A stretch of DNA of 64,000 nucleotides from positions 62,001-126,000 of the forward strand of contig NZ_QGTW01000014.1 of assembly GCF_003182355.1 (NCBI RefSeq), given 5' to 3'. Shown piece after piece: positions 53,324 to 62,729 of this stretch. The translations under genes and the position numbers were made by a program. Below the pieces are notes generated by a model. The model was not told where the DNA came from. It saw only the letters and a list, made by a program, of their open reading frames with translations, and did not search any database. The DNA is from Cytobacillus oceanisediminis (lineage in GTDB: Bacteria; Bacillota; Bacilli; Bacillales; Cytobacillaceae). Position 1 is the first letter of the stretch. The number at the start of each line of letters is the position of its first letter.

Positions 53324-54237
53324 TTTGCCTCACCTACCTTTGAAGATAATACAGTTTGTAATACACCGATTATGTCGTCGTATTTTTCAACGACATGCGC
53401 TCCAGATTCTTTAAGCGCTTTCATCTTTAAGGAAGGACGGCCCGTATTGCCAGAAATCATTGCTCCCGCATGGCCAAAAACAGTTCCTTCCGGCATAGAT
53501 TCTGTAAACTTTCCAGCAACAAACGAGACTAGCGGCTTTGTAAAACCGCCCTCTTTTAGCAATTGAGCGGCTTCTTCCTCGAAGGAAGTGCCAGGTTCCG
53601 AAAAGGTTACAACTGCTTCTGTTTCTTCGTCCTTTTCAAATAAAACAAGAAGGTCTTTAATGTTTGTACCGATCAGGCTATCCCCGCCAATCCCTATGCA
53701 GGTTGTAACACCAAAGCCTGCCCTCTTTACCATCCAGGATGTTTCGGCAGTCATTCCGCCGCTCCTTGATATCACTCCGACGTTTCCGGGAACGAAACAC
53801 CTTTCAGGGCGGTCACCGCCGATGGATCCCATTTTAATCCGATCCTTTGGATTAATCATTCCGACAGTATTAGGCCCAATTATCGTTACATTTTCTTTCC
53901 GTGCAGCATACAGTAGCTTTACCGCATCATGCTGGGGGATATTTTCGGTTGTGACCACAATCAGCTTTACTCCATTGGCAATAGCCTCGAGAACGGCATC
54001 TAAAGCAAACGCAGGTGGCACAACAATGAGGGTTGCATTAATGTCATGCTGTTTTACAGCTTCGGCCACCGTATCATAAACAGGAACCCCTTGTACGTAC
54101 TGTCCGCCTTTTCCTGGAGTAATGCCCGCAAAAATCTTAGTACCATAGGCAAGTGTATGGCTGACAATCATGGAAGCTTCCCGGCCTGTAATTCCCTGTA
54201 CAGCCAATCTGGTGTTTTGATTGATTAAAATGGACAT
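53320..54237 (-). CDS. Succinyl-CoA synthetase-like alpha subunit (malate/citramalate-CoA ligase candidate)
   Basis: A 305-residue CoA-binding subunit with LAVQGITGREASMIV, GPNTVGMINP and the active-site His in GTVFGHAGAMISGNTG. Its ATG follows the beta subunit stop directly (TAAATG). The family includes SucD and malate-CoA ligase MtkB. Because the operon also holds fumarase and the neighbouring block a CitE-like lyase, a ligase for malate or citramalate is more attractive than a second succinyl-CoA synthetase, though sequence alone cannot decide. Confidence 0.87.
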   Translation of the reverse strand: MSILINQNTRLAVQGITGREASMIVSHTLAYGTKIFAGITPGKGGQYVQGVPVYDTVAEAVKQHDINATLIVVPPAFALDAVLEAIANGVKLIVVTTENIPQHDAVKLLYAARKENVTIIGPNTVGMINPKDRIKMGSIGGDRPERCFVPGNVGVISRSGGMTAETSWMVKRAGFGVTTCIGIGGDSLIGTNIKDLLVLFEKDEETEAVVTFSEPGTSFEEEAAQLLKEGGFTKPLVSFVAGKFTESMPEGTVFGHAGAMISGNTGRPSLKMKALKESGAHVVEKYDDIIGVLQTVLSSKVGEAK

Positions 54238-55437
54238 TTAGGACACCCCTCTCATTTTTTTAACCATTTCTGCTGCGGCTTCTTCTATGGTCAAATCTTC
54301 ACCAAAATAAGTAATCCCAGCATCCTGGAAAATTTTCTTCCCTTCCTCATCATTAACTCCTGCTTCCCGCACTACAATTGGAAAGACTTGAGGATCTATT
54401 CCTAATTCCTGAATGGCATTTACAATCCCTCTAGCCATTACGTCTATCTGTGTATTATTGGTGATGTTATGAGCGACAAAAAGGCCTTTAACTCCTTGTT
54501 TTGAGAGGATGCCTTTTGTTAACCCTTTTACTTTCTCTTCAGGCGGATTGCCGCCCGTTTCAGTGTAATTTGCAGGGGCAGCACCTAAATTGGTGAGGGC
54601 ATCAAAGCTTAATAAACTTCCGCCTCCACCGCCGCACATAAATCCGATCTCGCCGCCATCCATTTCGGTATAACGGGCTGTCCCTCGGTAATCAGCGTCA
54701 TTTACTTTTACCATTTCCTTCTCCAGCTGGGTTAAAGGCCTCCAGGAACGTTCGCTTCCTGATTCAACTTTGCCTTCAAGTTCCGGTTGGCGGTAAAGGG
54801 CTGCATCATCTACACCCATAACAGAAGCAGCTGCCAAAACATTTTCATCCTTCGTGAGGACCAATGGATTAATTTCAAGAATATAGCAATCATACTTCAT
54901 AAACACCTGATATAATTTGCAGAGAATTCCTGTAGCCTTTACTAATGGCTTTCCAGTTATCCCAAGTTTGACCCAGATTTCTTTCGCCTGATATGGCTGA
55001 AGCTCAGTAAATGGTTCTACGTGATAGATTACTACCTTTTCGGGTGCATCTTTTACCAGGTCTTCTACTTCTACTCCGCCCTCTGTTGTCGCTATAATAA
55101 CCGGAATCTGTTTTTGCGGATCAATGGTTATAGAAACATACCATTCCTCATCTATATTAATCTTTTCTTCTATCAATATTTTTTCTACCGGGAAATTTCT
55201 CACAGTCATTTGAAAAATCTCATCAGCTTTGGTTTTTGTCTCTTCTACTGTATCTGCAAACTTGATAGCCCCGGCTTTCCCTCTTTTCCCTACCGGTACA
55301 AGTGCCTTTAACACACAGGGCTTTCGTAAATGCTGTTCATTGATTTCTTCACTGCTGGAAATAACCGAATGTCTCGGTACAGGGATTCCATTTTCTTTAA
55401 GAATTGTTTTACTCGCATCTTCCAACATTCTGCCCAT
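54238..55437 (-). CDS. Succinyl-CoA synthetase-like beta subunit (malate/citramalate-CoA ligase candidate)
   Basis: A 399-residue ATP-grasp subunit; SucC- and MtkA-type proteins are of similar length. It begins with the ATP-grasp N-terminal ASKTILKENGIPVPRHSVI and ends in the ligase domain GFMCGGGGGSLLSFDAL..PANYTETGG. AAAGGAGG precedes the ATG. First gene of the ten-gene operon that runs to 45305, right behind an operator of the TTGGATCC type, so the whole operon is probably under GntR control. Confidence 0.87.
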   Translation of the reverse strand: MGRMLEDASKTILKENGIPVPRHSVISSSEEINEQHLRKPCVLKALVPVGKRGKAGAIKFADTVEETKTKADEIFQMTVRNFPVEKILIEEKINIDEEWYVSITIDPQKQIPVIIATTEGGVEVEDLVKDAPEKVVIYHVEPFTELQPYQAKEIWVKLGITGKPLVKATGILCKLYQVFMKYDCYILEINPLVLTKDENVLAAASVMGVDDAALYRQPELEGKVESGSERSWRPLTQLEKEMVKVNDADYRGTARYTEMDGGEIGFMCGGGGGSLLSFDALTNLGAAPANYTETGGNPPEEKVKGLTKGILSKQGVKGLFVAHNITNNTQIDVMARGIVNAIQELGIDPQVFPIVVREAGVNDEEGKKIFQDAGITYFGEDLTIEEAAAEMVKKMRGVS

Positions 55438-55455
55438 CTATACAGTCCTCCTTTT

Positions 55456-55472
55456 GGATATTGGATCCTATT
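55456..55472. promoter_or_regulatory. GntR-type operator before the CoA-ligase/Sdh/fumarase operon
   Basis: GGATATTGGATCCTATT. The first 13 bases are identical to those of the operator at 60082-60098 and similar to the one at 56187. It sits between the GntR terminator and the CoA-ligase start. Confidence 0.65.
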
Positions 55473-55474
55473 TA

Positions 55475-55499
55475 TAAAGAAAGGGAACTTACTTCCCTT
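55475..55499 (-). terminator. Terminator of the first GntR gene of region 9
   Basis: A 7-bp stem AAGGGAA/TTCCCTT with a 5-base loop and TCTTTAT after it on the minus strand; it overlaps the GntR stop codon. Confidence 0.6.
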
Positions 55500-56151
55500 C
55501 TTTTCTTATACTCCCTATTAGCGATTCTCCAGTTCGATATATGTGTTCAGATACAAGATTAGCGGCTGTTTCTTTATCTCTTTTGGTAACGGCTTCAAGG
55601 ATTTTTCTATGTTCTGTATTTGAGGTTTCAATTTGTCCGGTTAAAAGGTGTGGAGTTTGCTGCGGAAGGCCATTCCACAATGTCCCAATAAATGAATTAA
55701 GACGTTCCCAATTACACCTTTTGACAAGCAAACGGTGAAAATCAATGTTATACTGTACAAAAGCGTCTGCATCATCGGCATTCTCCATTTCTGCAACCAG
55801 GGAGGAGAGCTGTTCGATATCTTGGTCTGTTAATAAATCGACACTTTGGTAAACAGCCATTTTCTCCAGCTCTGACCTAAGGGCATAAATTTCTTCAATG
55901 TCCTCGATGCTGATTGATTTTACTACAGCGCCTTTATGGGGCTCCAGCTTAATAAGGCCCTCTGATTCCAGCTTTCTAAATGCCTCTCTAACAGGCATTC
56001 TGCTCACGCCCATTTTTTCTGCCAGATCTGATTGCTTTAACCTTTCGCCCGGCTTAAAATCCCCCCTGATAATCGCTTCTCTTATTACATTGCATACTTT
56101 TAAGTGGAGTGTATCCCTATTCTCAATTCGCAAATCCTGATTCATAGACAT
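55489..56151 (-). CDS. GntR-family (FCD) transcriptional regulator
   Basis: A 220-residue regulator: N-terminal winged helix (GDFKPGERLKQSDLAEKMGVSRMPVREAFRKLE) and helical FCD ligand domain. It is clearly paralogous to the gene at 60115, with the same recognition segment SRMPVREA. Its promoter overlaps an operator of the TTGGATCC type, suggesting self-control, and it lies just before the operon it most likely regulates. Effector probably a di- or tricarboxylate. Confidence 0.88.
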   Translation of the reverse strand: MSMNQDLRIENRDTLHLKVCNVIREAIIRGDFKPGERLKQSDLAEKMGVSRMPVREAFRKLESEGLIKLEPHKGAVVKSISIEDIEEIYALRSELEKMAVYQSVDLLTDQDIEQLSSLVAEMENADDADAFVQYNIDFHRLLVKRCNWERLNSFIGTLWNGLPQQTPHLLTGQIETSNTEHRKILEAVTKRDKETAANLVSEHIYRTGESLIGSIRKEGK

Positions 56152-56186
56152 ATTTCAAATACCTTTCCTTATCCTATTTTAGCTTT

Positions 56187-56215
56187 AGGATACAGGATCC
56201 AAATATTATTGTCTA
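56187..56215 (-). promoter_or_regulatory. Sigma-A promoter with overlapping operator, first GntR gene of region 9
   Basis: Minus-strand TAGACA (56215-56210), 17 bp, TATCCT (56192-56187). The plus-strand TAGGATACAGGATCCAA overlaps the -10 and is nearly the same as the operator in front of HMG-CoA lyase at 14268-14283. Confidence 0.6.
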
Positions 56216-56240
56216 CACTTTTCTGACATTTAAATTGATT

Positions 56241-57704
56241 TTACAAAAAACCGATCCAGTTCCACCACGTTACAGCCGTTAATATTGTAACGAGCATCAT
56301 AATAATGGTCATATAGATTCCTGGAATAATAAACTCTTTTTGCCGGATCTGGCCAGTGCTATGGACAATAATATTAGGAGTTGCTTCAACTACAAGAATA
56401 TATCCATGCAGGCATGCGAGTGATGCAGTTATACAAATTAATACCGGATCTGCACCAGCCTTCGCTGAAAGGCCCATAAATATAGGAATAAGAGTAACTA
56501 CTGCGGTTGAAACATTGGCAACAGCTAAATGCAGAATTTGTGTGATCATTAATATAGAAGCAACAGCGATAATGGGCGAACGAAGCAAATCGATGAGCCA
56601 CCCAGCACTCAAAGTGGCTCCAACCAGTTCAGCTGCACCCGAATGATTAAAAGCATAACCAAGCGATAATGTCACACCCATTATAAGGATGGTATCAAAA
56701 TTGATCTTCACCATGTTCTCCCATTTTGAACAGCCCACACCTGGAAATGCCATTAAAATAACGCCTATCAGGGTAGGGATGCTGGCATGGAGTCCATGCA
56801 GCGGTTCAGTAAACCATAAACCTACAATCAGAATTAAGATTCCGATGCATTTTTTCTCATCTGTATTGATATTTCCTAACTCTTTCAGCTTTTTGTCCAT
56901 TTCCTCTTTCAAATGATGGAATTCCTCATTTTCTTTTGGTAAGGGAAAGGACTTGATTAATATCAGCCAGGATAACGGAATCAAAAAAAGCCATATTGGA
57001 ACCGTATACATAAACCATTGTAAATAAGATATCTGAATCCCCAAAAATTGCTTTAATAATTCCACAGTCAAAATATTCCCGATTGCTGCGGTCATGACAA
57101 CTGTTCCGCTGATCGTTCCGCCAAATGCTACACCAAGAAGAATCATTTTACGCAGATTCCCTTCCTTCTTTACCCCAATATGGTCGAGCGCCATTAATGC
57201 AACTGGCAATATCAGGGTAGCTCTTACAGCTACTGCAGGGATAAAAAAAGCCTGCAACTGAGGGATGAGCAAAATGCTCGCCAATAAACCTTTAGCTGTG
57301 CCGGCCCACTTTGCCAAAATCAAATACGCCAGCCTTTTCGCAAGAGGAGTATCATTAACTCCTCTTGCCAGCATCATTCCTCCTATTATCAAAAAAATGG
57401 CAGGTGAGGAAAAACCACTGAAGATGATGTCCATGGTCACAATTTTGAATAACAGCATTAACACAAGCAGCAGCACAGCAGTAACACCCAGCGGCAAAGG
57501 CTCAAATGTCCAGTAAAAAACACTTAAGACTAAAAGAGCAAGCATAATCTTGGCCGTGTCACTGTTGCCGGGTAGAACAGCATAAACAGATGCAGATAGA
57601 ACAACACCCAGCAACAGGGTAAATACTTTTGATGAATCAATTGCAATTGCACCGGAGGGCTTTGGCATAAAATTAACTTTTGCCTTCGTGTTCGGAGAAC
57701 CCAA
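56241..57704 (-). CDS. DASS/SLC13-family dicarboxylate transporter
   Basis: A 487-residue sodium-coupled anion transporter with about 12 helices. The two halves each hold a substrate loop region (GGTISGTVVMTAAIGNI; AVANVSTAVVTLIPIFMG). Relatives carry succinate, malate, citrate or tartrate. The start is a TTG at 57704 with AAGGAG six to seven bases upstream; the first ATG 12 codons later has no site. It follows an MmgE/PrpD gene and is a second uptake route beside DctPQM in this block. Confidence 0.86.
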   Translation of the reverse strand: MGSPNTKAKVNFMPKPSGAIAIDSSKVFTLLLGVVLSASVYAVLPGNSDTAKIMLALLVLSVFYWTFEPLPLGVTAVLLLVLMLLFKIVTMDIIFSGFSSPAIFLIIGGMMLARGVNDTPLAKRLAYLILAKWAGTAKGLLASILLIPQLQAFFIPAVAVRATLILPVALMALDHIGVKKEGNLRKMILLGVAFGGTISGTVVMTAAIGNILTVELLKQFLGIQISYLQWFMYTVPIWLFLIPLSWLILIKSFPLPKENEEFHHLKEEMDKKLKELGNINTDEKKCIGILILIVGLWFTEPLHGLHASIPTLIGVILMAFPGVGCSKWENMVKINFDTILIMGVTLSLGYAFNHSGAAELVGATLSAGWLIDLLRSPIIAVASILMITQILHLAVANVSTAVVTLIPIFMGLSAKAGADPVLICITASLACLHGYILVVEATPNIIVHSTGQIRQKEFIIPGIYMTIIMMLVTILTAVTWWNWIGFL

Positions 57705-57836
57705 TATACTCTCCTTCTTTCTTTGCCTTAGGCTCTTTTCTCATAGATTTTTGTTTTTGCCTATGAATTACACCCGTTGATTACACTAAGTCTTCCATCA
57801 AAAAGCAACAAACTTTACGAAAACCACAACCTTGGC

Positions 57837-59189
57837 CTAAATACGGCTGGCTGACTCAACCGGTGTACACAACTGAAAAAATCCTTCCAAATCCTCTAAT
57901 TCTTCAAGCCTGTACACCAGATCTATAAGTAATTCTTTGGATTCTTCGCTGATGATATTTCCAGTTACATCCTTAAATTTTTCAATTAATTGCTGGTCAG
58001 TCATCGGCAGATCCATGCTGCCTATAGCATGCTCAACGAAATGGCCGAGTTCCCTCCCATCTGTTAATTTAACTGCCAGTTTCACCTGGTCTTCTTTAAT
58101 ATTCTCGTCAATCGTTAAGTGAACTTTTGACCTTAAAGCCTTCACCTCCGGCTTATTGACAAATTCGTCTGTAAACTCATTTACGCCTGCTTTTAAATGG
58201 AGGAACCCTGCAGCAGCACAGTGGTAAACACTAAATTTCCCTTCAAGCCCTGTCGTAAAATCAGTTTTGCCGGTTAGTTCTTTAACAAGCGGATGGCCTG
58301 TAATATGAATTTCTTCTACTTCTTCAGGTTTTAAGTTATGTGCTCTCTGAATGGCTATGATTCCATCAATGGCCGGATGGGTAACAATGCCGCTGGCAAA
58401 TGGTTTATAGCTGTTCTTCTCAATTTCCCAATTACCTCCCCAGTTATCTGTCAGAAGCTCCAATTTTGTTTCTTCTGATAAAACATTGATAAATCCGCGC
58501 TCTGCTTCCAACGCTTTTTTAGAACTTGTAAATCCTTCGCCTGCAATGAATGCGGCCAGCATCCCATTCATTGCCGCTTTTCCCGGATGGTAGGGCTTCG
58601 TCATGGTTCCAAACATTTCCCTTAACCCGGTAGGATCTGTGGCGGCTATTCCAATGGCAAAGGAGGTTTTTTCCTCGTCCAGCCCCAATAGCTTGCTCAT
58701 TGCCGCAGCGGCTCCAATCCCTCCTACACTGCCTGTTATATGCCAGCCTCGCCAATAGTGGGAAGGATATACAGCCAGGGCTAGTCTCGCCTGAACCTCA
58801 CATCCTATAATGAAAGCCTCTAAAACCTCTTTCCCGGTTTTTTTCTTATATTCGCTATAAGCTAATACAGCAGGAAAAACAGGTGAAGAAGGGTGAAGGA
58901 CCGTTTCAAGCAATGTATCATCAAAATCATAAATGTGGGAGGACATTCCGTTTAGCAAAGCAGCGAATAACATATCTGCCTTTTCTTTTCTTCCCAGAAT
59001 AGTTGCTTGCGGGCTGCTCTCCATCAATCTTGAAACATTTAAAACTTTGTCCATTGATTCATGGTGAGCTGCTCCAATAGCAACACCGAGCCAGTTTAAT
59101 AGACTTCTTTTTGCTTCATATACAGCATTTTCACTGATTTGGCCTAGATTTGTACGGTTGATATTTCTGGCAAGTTGATCGGTTACCAT
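57837..59189 (-). CDS. MmgE/PrpD family protein
   Basis: A 450-residue paralogue of the product of 51959-53323, with LNWLGVAIGAAHHES at the start, GMSSHIYDFDDTLLETVLHPSSP with the His-Asp active-site region and ASGIVTHPAIDGIIAI. AAAGGAG precedes the ATG. It follows the CitE-like lyase by 14 bp. Two MmgE/PrpD enzymes in one regulon suggest two dehydration or isomerisation steps, or two substrates. Confidence 0.86.
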   Translation of the reverse strand: MVTDQLARNINRTNLGQISENAVYEAKRSLLNWLGVAIGAAHHESMDKVLNVSRLMESSPQATILGRKEKADMLFAALLNGMSSHIYDFDDTLLETVLHPSSPVFPAVLAYSEYKKKTGKEVLEAFIIGCEVQARLALAVYPSHYWRGWHITGSVGGIGAAAAMSKLLGLDEEKTSFAIGIAATDPTGLREMFGTMTKPYHPGKAAMNGMLAAFIAGEGFTSSKKALEAERGFINVLSEETKLELLTDNWGGNWEIEKNSYKPFASGIVTHPAIDGIIAIQRAHNLKPEEVEEIHITGHPLVKELTGKTDFTTGLEGKFSVYHCAAAGFLHLKAGVNEFTDEFVNKPEVKALRSKVHLTIDENIKEDQVKLAVKLTDGRELGHFVEHAIGSMDLPMTDQQLIEKFKDVTGNIISEESKELLIDLVYRLEELEDLEGFFQLCTPVESASRI

Positions 59190-59203
59190 ATTCGTCTCTC
59201 CTT

Positions 59204-60064
59204 TTATAAACCTGAATACTGTAAAAGCCCTTTTGCTTTTTTATATACAGGATAATCCACTAATTTATTCCTTACCGAAATAGATGCACTGCCCTTTTGT
59301 TCAGCCTCCTCAAATGCTTCTACAATTTCTCTGGCTTCCTCCAGAATTTTTTCATCCGGAGTAAAAACCTGATGAATAACATTTAGCTGTTTTGGATGGA
59401 TGGCCAGCTTGGATTTAAATCCTGAAATTCTCGCCCGGTCTGCCTCTCTGTTTAACCCTTCTTCATTGGATAGATCAGGGTATACTGCATCCACTGGGCT
59501 GCCGATTCCGGCTGCTCGCGATGCATTAACAATTTGGGATCTCGCATAATAAAGTTCTTCTCCGCCATCCGTCAGCTCGCAATCTATATCTAGTGAATAG
59601 TCAATAGAGCCAAACACAAGCCTCGAAACTAAGTAATGAGAATTTGCAATTTCAAAGGCAAAGTGAACGCCAGACGCTGTTTCGATAAGGGGCAGCACTT
59701 CAAAAGTATTCCCTTTTCTGCCCGCTCTTTCAAGCAGCTCAAGTACTGTTTGGCAAATAACTTTCATATTGCTGCCGCTTTCCGCTTTTGGAACAACGAT
59801 CCCCTTCGCACCTGATTCCACGGCACACTCGATGTCCTTTCTCCAATACACTGTAGTAAAATCGTTGATTCTAATATATACATCTTTTTCAGCCGGATAA
59901 TTTAGTAAGTAGTTTTTTGCTCTTTCTCTTGCAATCTCTTTTTCATTAATGGCTACAGCATCTTCCAAATCGAAAATAACGCTGTCTGCTTCACTGGATA
60001 TTGCTTTTCCCATCATTTTTTCAGAAATGGCTGGAACAAATAAGTAGGACCGCTTGGGTGCCAT
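59204..60064 (-). CDS. CitE-like CoA lyase (malyl-CoA/citramalyl-CoA lyase family)
   Basis: A 286-residue HpcH/HpaI-superfamily TIM barrel. The metal and substrate residues are visible in SVIFDLEDAVAINEKEIAR, IVVPKAESG and LVFGSIDYSLDID. It should split a beta-hydroxyacyl-CoA such as malyl-CoA (to glyoxylate and acetyl-CoA) or citramalyl-CoA (to pyruvate and acetyl-CoA). AGGAGG precedes the ATG, with a TTGGATCC operator just upstream. It completes the route started by the CoA ligase of the neighbouring operon. Confidence 0.87.
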   Translation of the reverse strand: MAPKRSYLFVPAISEKMMGKAISSEADSVIFDLEDAVAINEKEIARERAKNYLLNYPAEKDVYIRINDFTTVYWRKDIECAVESGAKGIVVPKAESGSNMKVICQTVLELLERAGRKGNTFEVLPLIETASGVHFAFEIANSHYLVSRLVFGSIDYSLDIDCELTDGGEELYYARSQIVNASRAAGIGSPVDAVYPDLSNEEGLNREADRARISGFKSKLAIHPKQLNVIHQVFTPDEKILEEAREIVEAFEEAEQKGSASISVRNKLVDYPVYKKAKGLLQYSGL

Positions 60065-60081
60065 CGTAACTCCTCCTTAAT

Positions 60082-60098
60082 GGATATTGGATCCGATT
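60082..60098. promoter_or_regulatory. GntR-type operator before the CitE-like gene
   Basis: GGATATTGGATCCGATT; its first 13 bases are identical to the site at 55456-55468. It lies between the second GntR gene and the CitE-like gene. Confidence 0.65.
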
Positions 60099-60114
60099 CT
60101 AATGAAGAAATAAC

Positions 60115-60759
60115 TTACTCAATTACTTGAGTAAGCGCATTCCCTGCCCTCATGATGTGATTTTCAACCAGCTGCCTTAGCATAATAGGATCCTTCAATT
60201 CAAGTGCTCTTAACATTTGTTTATGCTCTTCATTCGAAACAAACATTGTTTTTGGAATGAGGCTTGGAACATGTGCTGGATAACCCTCAATAAATTCCTT
60301 CGTCAGCAATTTAATTTTTTTCCAATCGCATCCCTTTTGCAGCAGCATGTGAAACTGATGATTATGGGTGATAAAGGAATCCATATCATTGTTATCAATA
60401 TCCTGATCCATTTTTTCAACCAATGTGTTTAGTTCAGTCCTATCCTTTTTAGTAAGAAAATTCATTGATTTTTGGACTGTGATGCCTTCCAGGAGTGCCC
60501 TCAGATAATATAACTCTTCTATATCTTCCCTTTTAAAGCCAATTACCTGGGCTCCTTTATGGGGAAGAAATGCCACTAGTCCTTCTCTCTCCAGACAGCG
60601 AAGCGCCTCCCTTACAGGCATCCTGCTCACGCCAAATCTTGCAGCTAATTCATCTTGAATCAATCTTTCCCCTGGTTTATAAACCTGGGTAAAAATAGAC
60701 TCCCTGATCATATCTGTCACTTTTTCTTGTAATGTATGAAACTCTTTGACTTGGTTCAT
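60115..60759 (-). CDS. GntR-family (FCD) transcriptional regulator
   Basis: A 214-residue paralogue of the 55489-56151 regulator, with winged helix YKPGERLIQDELAARFGVSRMPVREALRCLE and an FCD domain. AAGGAG precedes the start. It lies between the DctM and CitE-like genes. The shared recognition helix and the shared operator type imply that the two proteins may bind the same sites, perhaps with different effectors. Confidence 0.88.
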   Translation of the reverse strand: MNQVKEFHTLQEKVTDMIRESIFTQVYKPGERLIQDELAARFGVSRMPVREALRCLEREGLVAFLPHKGAQVIGFKREDIEELYYLRALLEGITVQKSMNFLTKKDRTELNTLVEKMDQDIDNNDMDSFITHNHQFHMLLQKGCDWKKIKLLTKEFIEGYPAHVPSLIPKTMFVSNEEHKQMLRALELKDPIMLRQLVENHIMRAGNALTQVIE

Positions 60760-60793
60760 TTAAAAACTCCTTAGACATTAACAGCTTTAAAGA

Positions 60794-62062
60794 TTATTTT
60801 GCTAAAAGCAAAGAAATTTGCGGGAAGATGACAATCAAAACAAGCGCAACGAACATCAATCCAAAGAATGGAAGAACCCCTCTTACGACTTCCCCTACCT
60901 TCTCTCTTGTTATGCCGCTCACAACGAAGAGATTTAATCCAACTGGAGGTGTGATCATTGCCAATTCCATATTAATTGTCATGATGATCGCAAAATGAAT
61001 AATATTGATATCAAACATCACTAAAACCGGTAGCAGGATTGGCAGTGTAATTAAAATGATCGCTACAGCTTCCAGGAACATTCCCAGTACGAAGAACATC
61101 AGATTAACACCAATCATAAATATCCACTTATTAGTTGTGCTTTCTTCAATCCAGGCTGCAAAGTTTTGCGGAACCTGCTCTGTCGTCAAGAACATTCCAA
61201 AGATCATAGCAGAAGCAATAACCAGGAAAATCATCGAAGTAATATTGATGGATTCTTTAAGTACTTCCCTGAACTTAGGAAATGACATTTCTTTATAAAT
61301 AAAAACCGAAACAATGATTCCGTAGAAGCAAGAAACAAATGCTGCTTCAGTTGGGGTTACAATTCCTGAGTAAATACCGCCGAGTATAATTACCGGGAGA
61401 AGGAATCCCCAAATGGCTTTATAGGTTTTTTTCCAGCGGACATTCATTGGCTCCTTCGGTAATTTCCCATAGTTATTAATTCGTGCATTAACAATTGCAG
61501 AAACAAGTAAAATACCGCCAAGCATTAATCCAGGGATAATACCTGCAGCAAATAACTTACCAACAGACTCTTCTGCAACTGATGCGTAGATAATTAATGG
61601 GATGGACGGCGGAATCAGGATTCCAAGCGTTCCGGATGCTGCAACTAATCCCATCGCATATCGCTTGCTATAGCCTGCTTTAACCATTCCAGGAATCATA
61701 ATGCTTCCAATAGCTGCTGCTGTGGCAGGGCTTGACCCTGAGATTGCTGCAAAAATCATGCATGCAAGGATGGTTACAACCGCAAGTCCTCCGCGAATAT
61801 GACCTACCCACGATTTTAGAGCTTCAATCAAATGATATGATATACCGCCTTTTGACATGATGATTCCGGCAAATACGAATCCTGGAATAGCCATTAGTGT
61901 TGCGGAGTTTAAAGAGTTAAACATTTTTTGGATGACAGTATAGAGTGTAAAATCGATCATTGAAAGAGCCACGATACTGGATAACCCCAAACTGACTGCA
62001 ATCGGGACTCTAATAAGACATAAAATGGCAAACACCAAAAATAACACTAAAACCGGACTCAT
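60794..62062 (-). CDS. dctM: TRAP transporter large permease subunit
   Basis: A 422-residue DctM-type protein with about 12 helices, FVFAGIIMSKGG, AAISGSSPATAAAIGSIMIPGM and the C-terminal MITPPVGLNLFVVSGITRE loop. Its ATG overlaps the dctQ stop (ATGA). It provides the sodium-coupled channel for a C4-dicarboxylate-like acid. The matching binding protein gene is on the other strand at 63884. Confidence 0.92.
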   Translation of the reverse strand: MSPVLVLFLVFAILCLIRVPIAVSLGLSSIVALSMIDFTLYTVIQKMFNSLNSATLMAIPGFVFAGIIMSKGGISYHLIEALKSWVGHIRGGLAVVTILACMIFAAISGSSPATAAAIGSIMIPGMVKAGYSKRYAMGLVAASGTLGILIPPSIPLIIYASVAEESVGKLFAAGIIPGLMLGGILLVSAIVNARINNYGKLPKEPMNVRWKKTYKAIWGFLLPVIILGGIYSGIVTPTEAAFVSCFYGIIVSVFIYKEMSFPKFREVLKESINITSMIFLVIASAMIFGMFLTTEQVPQNFAAWIEESTTNKWIFMIGVNLMFFVLGMFLEAVAIILITLPILLPVLVMFDINIIHFAIIMTINMELAMITPPVGLNLFVVSGITREKVGEVVRGVLPFFGLMFVALVLIVIFPQISLLLAK

Positions 62063-62613
62063 GCTCCTACTCCCTTCTGCTCAGCTTCTTTGTTTAATTC
62101 CTGCATTTCTTCATAGAGATGTTCAAGCTCTCCTGTGATTTCACGTTTATCTCCTGTAAATGCCCGATAAGCCTTCACAATAAAGTACAGCCCCAGTAAA
62201 CCCATTCCCACTGGCAGAACCAGATAGGTGATCCAGATTGGAATACCAACATCGATGGTAGTAATCCCCTGCTCCTTTGAAAGCGTTATCAATTCCAGGG
62301 ATGAAAAAGCGAGATAAAAGGAGAAGCCCGCTCCTATTATATTACTAATACCGGCAACGATCTTTTTTACTGCTTTTGGCAGCAAATCAAACAATAACTC
62401 TACTTGAATATGGCGATTGTCTTTTAAGGCCATTCCAAAGCCGATAAATATGGCCCAAACGAGCAGAAATTCGAAAATCTCTGTTACCCATGCCTGTGGT
62501 GCATTAAGAACATATCTTGTAAATACACCGTATAAACTTACCACTACTCCTCCAATAAATAGCAATCCAGCTGCTCCTTCTTCGATGCGATCGAGCCATT
62601 TAAAGAGCTTCAT
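62059..62613 (-). CDS. dctQ: TRAP transporter small permease subunit
   Basis: A 184-residue, four-helix DctQ-type protein with FTRYVLNAPQAWVTEIFEFLLVWAIFIGFGMAL, the family core. I chose the ATG at 62613, nine bases after AAAGGAG; a TTG three codons earlier would be too close to that site. First gene of dctQM, right behind the operator at 62631-62648. Confidence 0.9.
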   Translation of the reverse strand: MKLFKWLDRIEEGAAGLLFIGGVVVSLYGVFTRYVLNAPQAWVTEIFEFLLVWAIFIGFGMALKDNRHIQVELLFDLLPKAVKKIVAGISNIIGAGFSFYLAFSSLELITLSKEQGITTIDVGIPIWITYLVLPVGMGLLGLYFIVKAYRAFTGDKREITGELEHLYEEMQELNKEAEQKGVGA

Positions 62614-62630
62614 ACAACTCAACTCCTTTT

Positions 62631-62648
62631 TTGGATTGTATCCAATCC
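62631..62648. promoter_or_regulatory. GntR-type operator before dctQM
   Basis: TTGGATTGTATCCAATCC, an inverted repeat TTGGAT-N3-ATCCAA, the most symmetric member of the operator family. It lies between the divergent dctQ and plus-strand genes and overlaps the dctQ leader. Confidence 0.65.
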
Positions 62649-62729
62649 GCGCTTGGTTTCTTTTTCAATATACAAGAAATGAAAATAAAAATAAACAGAA
62701 AATTTTATTTTTTTATTATTTTTTGTGTA

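Noticed and set aside
53588..54079. 163-codon plus-strand ORF
   Set aside because: It is the antisense shadow of the CoA-ligase alpha subunit gene and has no ribosome binding site.
55437..55489. Strong sigma-A promoter directly before the CoA-ligase operon
   Set aside because: A TATAAA-like -10 is present near 55474, but no acceptable -35 lies at 16-18 bp, so I annotated only the operator.
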